Positions 6,101 through 7,350 of a DNA stretch of 7,350 bases are shown here, piece after piece. The stretch lies in assembly GCA_031278665.1 (NCBI GenBank), contig JAITKC010000321.1:1-7350 (forward strand), read 5' to 3'. The stretch comes from Bifidobacteriaceae bacterium (GTDB taxonomy: Bacteria > Actinomycetota > Actinomycetes > Actinomycetales > WQXJ01). Every line of letters begins with the position of its first letter. The first letter of the stretch is position 1. The notes beneath the pieces are model-generated. The model was not told the origin of the DNA, did not search any database, and was given only the letters and a program-made list of their open reading frames with translations. A program made the position numbers and the translations under genes.

Positions 6101-7350
6101 GCGAACTGCGACTCGCCGGCGCTCGGCGGGGAGTTCGTGAAGTTCGCCGTCGGCCGGGCCGAATCCGGGCCGGGCGACTCCAAGGCCACATTGTCCAGGG
6201 TGAAGATGCCCTTGACCGGCGTGCTGCCCTGTTGGTAGCTGTAGATCTGGACATTGCAGCGCCCGTCGGGGCCCGTCGGGGCGGTGACCGTGGTGGTCTT
6301 GCCGCCGCTGACGGCGTTGCCAAAGAGCGGGCCGGTTTGGCCATCGTAGATCAACTCGAAGGAGCAGCCAGTCGCCCCGGCGATGGCGTTGCCGTCTTTG
6401 TCCTGGATCGTCATGTGGGCCGCGACCGGGGTCACGCCATCGGCCCGGGCGGCCCACGGGTCAACCCAAAGCGACTGGGCGGTCTTGTCCCGGTCGATCG
6501 GGCCGGGCTCGAACGTCAACCGCACGTCGCTGCGGCCCGCCAACTCGGAAGTCTCGGCCTGGTTCTTGACGGTCATGATCTGGCCGTCGCCCTTGACGCT
6601 GGCCGTCACCGAATAGGGGCTGCCGTCCGCCTTCTTCGACTTGACGGCGATCTGGGCCCACCCAGCCGAAACCGGGACCTCGATGTCGGCCGGACCGGCC
6701 TGGTCTCCCACCGACACGCCGCTCGGGATGTGGAAGACAATTGTGCCGGACCCGGCGTCATTGCCCTTGGCGTCCTTCGCGTGGACCTTGACCAGCAAGC
6801 TCTCGGCATCCGATCCGTCGGCCACCGCCACGGCGTCGTCCGGCTGGACCAGCCAGGACTCCGCGGCCGTGCCCTTGCCTGCCCCAAAGACCACGCGGGC
6901 CACGCCGTCGGTCCGCAAAGCCGCGCCCGTCGGCGAGTCGGTGGACTCGGTCTTGACCGTCTTGATGGCGCCGGTCAGCGAATCGGCGCCGAGGTACGCG
7001 GTCACCGAGTAGTAGAGGATCGGGTTCTGCGCGGTGCCGTTGGCCACCAAAGAGGTGATGTCGATACTGGCGTATCCGTCCACCGTCGTCGCCGGCACGT
7101 CGATGCCGTTGACGCCGGGCACATAGGAGCCCGATGCCGTGTTGGCCGGGATATGGAAGGTGACCTTGGTGCCGTCCTTGACGTTGTTCTTCTTGCCGTC
7201 TTGGACGTGGGCTTTGACGGTCACCGGGTCGACCCCGTTGGCCTCAGCCGAGCCGGCCGGCTCGATCAGCCAGGACATCCCGGGAACCTCGGCGTCTGGG
7301 TCGAATTCCAGGCGAACTTCGCCGTCGATGCGCAGATTGGCAGCCGTCTC
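1..7350 (-). CDS. Giant multi-domain bacterial Ig-like (Big_1/invasin-type) repeat protein, internal fragment open at both ends
   Basis: Reading the reverse complement from base 7350 gives 2450 codons without a stop; start and stop both lie outside. Codons end mainly in G or C, as expected for a real gene in GC-rich DNA. The translation is a chain of about 21 Ig-like units of 104 to 139 residues. Each carries an ADG or ANG motif, a D-x-x-G-N loop (for example DKNGNPVAGETVTL near 3510), a G-x-A-x-V strand and a terminal AGxYxVxA-like strand, which are hallmarks of Big_1/invasin beta-sandwich domains. Thr, Val, Gly, Ala, Ser and Asp dominate; only six Cys occur, all paired within domains. Proteins of this family are usually secreted or surface-anchored and form rigid rods for adhesion or cell-cell contact, so this role is inferred here. 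No enzyme domain, export signal or anchor is visible. The reading frame and fold family are near certain; the biological role is not shown by the sequence. Confidence 0.93.
109..480 (-). repeat. Ig-like domain D20 (class Y, 124 residues, aromatic insertion)
   Basis: SKSSYTVSPD, then NKYTVTVTVKSAAD. The aromatic and Gly/Ser-rich segment from 297 to 232 contains SGYYTG and SYGSFSWDLY. KAGLYQGAVQVDVG and FSVRYKAG close it. The ADG motif is replaced by a longer Trp-Pro-Pro-containing loop. It is closest to D8. Confidence 0.78.
481..852 (-). repeat. Ig-like domain D19 (class N, 124 residues, cysteine pair)
   Basis: SVFDVTQNPVLANG, then VIVKDLNGNPVPGQSVAFEV. An insertion holds two Cys codons at 669-667 and 627-625 (C-x13-C: VVESCDFYAD to RPAWCLTA). 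KALVEIRSEEPGSFEVTAKIG matches D7. The insertion makes it longer than D7 and D15. Confidence 0.8.
853..1203 (-). repeat. Ig-like domain D18 (class H, 117 residues)
   Basis: The ADG motif is degenerate (PASGLNTD). It is followed by AYTVQVALRDQNDNPV and GTPVSIVFQLYTPDG, then TNASGVAQTDFFTAKAGVW and VVLEFLP. The extra residues before SIVF are shared with D10 and D14. Confidence 0.75.
1204..1536 (-). repeat. Ig-like domain D17 (class S, 111 residues)
   Basis: Starts HTFLTAPQTSATANG, which aligns residue for residue without gaps with DSWLVQPGASATANG of D21. VKATMLDPNDNPV and VVSFDVPAD match the S-class FHIP strand. GVAELHLVSTVAGPYQVTAKA and VNFVHGP finish the unit. Confidence 0.8.
1537..1848 (-). 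repeat. Ig-like domain D16 (class Y, 104 residues)
   Basis: STWSITPDGPIVADG, then EYRVEVLVRDGND. AGPYLSDSSGTVVVFLTSTKAGLYTVNA is a canonical second half. It is the shortest complete unit in the window and lacks the long insertions of D8 and D20. Confidence 0.8.
1849..2172 (-). repeat. Ig-like domain D15 (class N, 108 residues, CxxxxC)
   Basis: SVFEVSQGSVLADN, then AKVTVLDKNENPVAGESVTFEL. Two Cys codons at 2013-2011 and 1998-1996 give C-x4-C in GCGLRSC, a tight loop that could form a disulfide. GVATVSIVSPKELDVTVSG and VVKFEND follow. D19 is its closest relative at both the start and the loop, with the Cys pair spaced differently. Confidence 0.8.
2173..2520 (-). repeat. Ig-like domain D14 (class H, 116 residues)
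   Basis: The ADG position is degenerate (VAGDD). FHTPRVILRDSSGNVF, then VAFAYRLQGTTDW. GVATTSFTRTTAGVYEVSATV is a canonical late-strand pair. The sequence running into the next unit (AGESVFEV) is matched at the D18 to D19 junction (AGSSVFDV), which supports the same H-N order in both cassettes. Confidence 0.75.
2521..2880 (-). repeat. Ig-like domain D13 (class S, 120 residues)
   Basis: SRLVPPGQSARADG, then VVKAEVADAHGNAVPGAPVKFKVPSD, where the VKFKVP strand matches FHIP in D1 and D2. AATLTLVSVKTGVFYVSADV and VEFTNADL form the last strands. It lacks the Trp of SWL that D1, D2, D9 and D21 have. Confidence 0.8.
2881..3240 (-). repeat. Ig-like domain D12 (class Y, 120 residues)
   Basis: VAVADGEEGYRVYVTLKNSDGVPING gives the class Y signature. 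A Gly-rich loop (VTSGVGDYGQGVGAF) and the strand TTTYAGQWKVTVAIGG follow, with a last strand EWLVVF. It aligns with D4 through most of its length. Confidence 0.8.
3241..3600 (-). repeat. Ig-like domain D11 (class N, 120 residues)
   Basis: LANGLDPAYARVKVQDKNGNPVAGETVTL is the best consensus match to Big_1 in the window (shown in parts around 3510). TEYPDGNGGPLFTNALQQQGG is an enlarged middle loop shared with D3. GWASANIYSVWERLGVDVRAEY closes the sandwich. It has no Cys although D3, its nearest relative, has two. Confidence 0.82.
3601..3939 (-). repeat. Ig-like domain D10 (class H, 113 residues)
   Basis: RVADGSDSHTARVEVFDDLGNPV, then TTSVVFSYSYTDLRG. The HTxRV start, the extra residues before VVF and the Tyr-containing strand are shared with D14 (FHTPRVILRDSSGN, VAFAYRLQG) and D18 (VALRDQNDNPV, GTPVSIVFQLY). 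The unit ends in an acidic linker, GDPDPDV. Confidence 0.75.
3868..3886. repeat. 19-bp direct repeat, copy in D10
   Basis: Nineteen bases identical to 6808-6826. Both copies encode VADGSD at the start of a domain in the same reading register. It is the longest exact repeat I noticed by eye in the window. Confidence 0.8.
3940..4335 (-). repeat. Ig-like domain D9 (class S, 132 residues)
   Basis: SWLIQPEGSAVADG and EVKAHAKDKDNND (acidic loop, 4260 to 4237), then VAFAVPVG. VPVSAGYAAV and VKNFTETQL match D2. It ends VELDFAPDG. The Asp/Asn-rich loop sits exactly where other units have DxxGN, so it is a variant of that loop rather than a separate motif. Confidence 0.78.
4336..4740 (-). repeat. Ig-like domain D8 (class Y, 135 residues, aromatic insertion)
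   Basis: SNGTDAYRVQVKV is followed by a long loop region containing SGYYGTYYWDL (4518 to 4486), five aromatics in eleven residues. GTYYASVEVW and a final VTLRYAGG strand close the unit. D20 has the matching insertion (SGYYTG then SYGSFSWDL) and the matching RYKAG end, so these two are the closest Y-class pair even though they lie 12 domains apart. Confidence 0.78.
4741..5076 (-). repeat. Ig-like domain D7 (class N, 112 residues)
   Basis: RSSLTTTPDQRIANG, then HKATVVVLDQKGNAVAGQDVYLTV. NANGVVEVVITSEEPGTFAVRAYLG matches D19 (KALVEIRSEEPGSFEVTAKIG) better than the intervening N units D11 and D15. It has no Cys, unlike D3, D15 and D19. Confidence 0.8.
5077..5400 (-). repeat. Ig-like domain D6 (H slot, 108 residues)
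   Basis: VADGVQFYNAVVTVRDQDG and KPVSFVFDKTG form the first half. The second half, AGPYTTNSLGQVSVRFTSEKAAIYTVNA, resembles D16 (AGPYLSDSSGTVVVFLTSTKAGLYTVNA) more than the other H units. It also lacks the extra residues that D10, D14 and D18 carry before the V-x-F strand, so it may be a mosaic. The leucine in TPTL just after ADG's preceding loop region uses a rare TTA codon (5370-5368). Confidence 0.7.
5401..5760 (-). repeat. Ig-like domain D5 (S slot by position, divergent, 120 residues)
   Basis: The usual ADG is replaced by PNG (5715), followed by HWADVTLRDPKGNLVRDTTVYFTL. IWI occurs twice, about 20 residues apart, in KIWIRKAG and LNIWIGSA, giving an unusually hydrophobic pair of strands. 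It occupies the S position in the cassette but lacks SWLxxP, so class membership rests mainly on spacing. It opens with a four-Thr run. Confidence 0.65.
5761..6120 (-). repeat. Ig-like domain D4 (class Y, 120 residues)
   Basis: IADGVDSYTVTVTVRNSQGT is a textbook Big_1 A'/B strand and loop. It is followed by VDIYYTLQG, GVATARITTEVAGTYRVEAKFG and a last strand VFYVDVEF. D12 is its best match, including the residues before ADG and the NSxG loop. There is no Cys. Confidence 0.8.
6121..6480 (-). repeat. Ig-like domain D3 (class N, 120 residues, cysteine pair)
   Basis: ARADG, then TIQDKDGNAIAGATGCSFEL. Two Cys codons lie at 6366-6364 and 6258-6256, 36 residues apart, spanning the middle of the sandwich, so an intradomain disulfide is likely if the protein is exported. 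The stretch YDGQTGPLFGNA and the following GPDGRCNVQIYS match D11 (GGPLFTNA, GPDGWASANIYS), where neither Cys is present. It ends in a Pro- and Ser-rich linker. Confidence 0.75.
6261..6280. repeat. Perfect 10-bp tandem duplication
   Basis: The ten bases gcccgtcggg occur twice back to back inside D3, encoding the PTGPDG loop before the second Cys. Ten is not a multiple of three, so a simple recent duplication would have shifted the frame; the frame is open on both sides, so chance or an old compensated event is likelier. Confidence 0.7.
6481..6861 (-). repeat. Ig-like domain D2 (class S, 127 residues)
   Basis: Begins SWLVQP and VAVADGSD, then VKVHAKDAKGNDAGSGTIVFHIPSG. VPVSAGWAQI matches VPVSAGYAAV in D9, and VKNQAETSEL matches VKNFTETQL in D9, so D9 is its nearest relative. 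It sits where the cassette order would call for an H-class unit. Its ADG region also shares 19 identical bases with D10, an H-class unit. Confidence 0.75.
6808..6826. repeat. 19-bp direct repeat, copy in D2
   Basis: Identical to 3868-3886; the partner copy lies 2940 bp away, two cassette lengths, in the equivalent domain slot. Confidence 0.8.
6862..7278 (-). repeat. Ig-like domain D1 (class S, 139 residues)
   Basis: Begins SWLIEPAGSAEANG, then VTVKAHVQDGKKNN and a VTFHIPAN strand. A YASIDIT strand and a YYSVTAYLG strand complete the sandwich, followed by a last strand VARVVFGAG. It is longer than a typical Big_1 unit of about 100 residues because of an extension between the YSVTA strand and the final strand. 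Closest relatives in the window are D2 and D9. Confidence 0.75.
7279..7350 (-). repeat. Ig-like domain D0, C-terminal 24 residues only (class S)
   Basis: Only the last strand is in the window. The stretch LRIDGEVRLEFDPD aligns with the end of D1 (LRTDGVARVVF) and of D9 (DGSQDGRVELDFAPD), so this is the tail of a further S-class domain encoded above base 7350. Confidence 0.6.

Larger units (their letters stand above)
1..6480 (-). repeat. Array of four-domain cassettes (N-Y-S-H), four complete and one partial
   Basis: Protein-level super-repeat. Cassettes are D3-D6 (6480 to 5077, 468 residues), D7-D10 (5076 to 3601, 492), D11-D14 (3600 to 2173, 476), D15-D18 (2172 to 853, 440) and D19-D21 (852 to 1, cut by the window edge). 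Class N has DxxGNPVxGxxVxF, at 6402, 4998, 3510, 2097 and 777. Class Y has Y(T/R)VxVxV, at 6039, 4662, 3162, 1791 and 399. Class S has an ANG/ADG preceded by a P-x-x-S-A pattern, at 4299, 2832, 1500 and 72. Class H has a V-x-x-(R/F)-D-x-x-G-N loop, at 5307, 3840, 2427 and 1116. D5 holds the S slot by position but matches the class weakly. Confidence 0.75.
6481..7350 (-). repeat. Run of consecutive S-class Ig-like domains (D0 tail, D1, D2)
   Basis: Three S-class units follow one another before the four-domain cassettes begin. The partial unit at the edge ends with LRIDGEVRLEF (from 7335), which matches LRTDGVARVVF (from 6918) at the end of D1, 139 codons later. D1 and D2 both start with SWL(I/V)xP and both contain FHIP after the loop. 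This simple one-class tandem run contrasts with the alternating order downstream and probably continues beyond base 7350. Confidence 0.65.

Noticed and set aside
5595..6457. Minus-strand open frames in other registers near 5595-5984, 5828-6457 and 6024-6344
   Set aside because: They overlap the full-length frame, are Arg/Pro/Ser-rich without domain motifs, and are frame-shifted shadows of it.
1..7350. CRISPR array, promoter, terminator, tRNA or insertion sequence
   Set aside because: No short regularly spaced identical repeats, no non-coding gap, and no inverted terminal repeats were seen; the whole window is one coding frame with protein-level repeats.
1..7350. Pseudogene or frameshifted gene
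   Set aside because: The frame is intact through all 2450 codons and every domain keeps its strand pattern, so there is no sign of decay.

Overview
The whole window is the inside of one very long gene on the minus strand. Reading the reverse complement in the register that starts at base 7350, all 2450 codons are open, with no stop from 7350 down to 1. Neither the start codon nor the stop codon lies in the window, so the protein is longer than 2450 residues (above roughly 250 kDa). The sequence is GC-rich, and minus-strand codons end mostly in G or C. That fits a high-GC bacterium, plausibly an actinomycete, but no taxonomic marker is present and the organism cannot be named.

The product is a string of bacterial Ig-like domains of the Big_1/invasin type. 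Each has an A-(D/N)-G motif near its start, a D-x-x-G-N loop, a V-x-F strand, a G-x-A-x-(V/I) strand and a T-x-A-G-x-Y-x-V-x-A type strand near its end. I place 20 complete domains (D1 to D20, 104 to 139 residues each), plus the tail of one at the 7350 edge (D0) and the head of one at the base 1 edge (D21). No catalytic domain, signal peptide, membrane segment or sorting signal lies in the window.

The domains fall into four classes that recur in fixed order. D0-D1-D2 (7350 to 6481) is a run of one class (S, with S-W-L-(I/V)-x-P). From 6480 onward the order is N-Y-S-H, four times in full and a fifth time in part (N-Y-S): D3-D6, D7-D10, D11-D14, D15-D18, D19-D21. Landmarks within a class recur every 1.3 to 1.5 kb (about 440 to 510 residues). 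The protein therefore has a super-repeat of four Ig-like domains rather than simple single-domain tandem repeats. All six cysteines of the 2450 residues occur as pairs inside three N-class domains.

The most likely role is an elongated cell-surface or secreted stalk or adhesin whose functional tips lie outside the window. This is inferred from the fold family. There is no intergenic space, RNA gene, promoter, terminator or mobile element. The long plus-strand open frames are codon-aligned antisense shadows of this gene.
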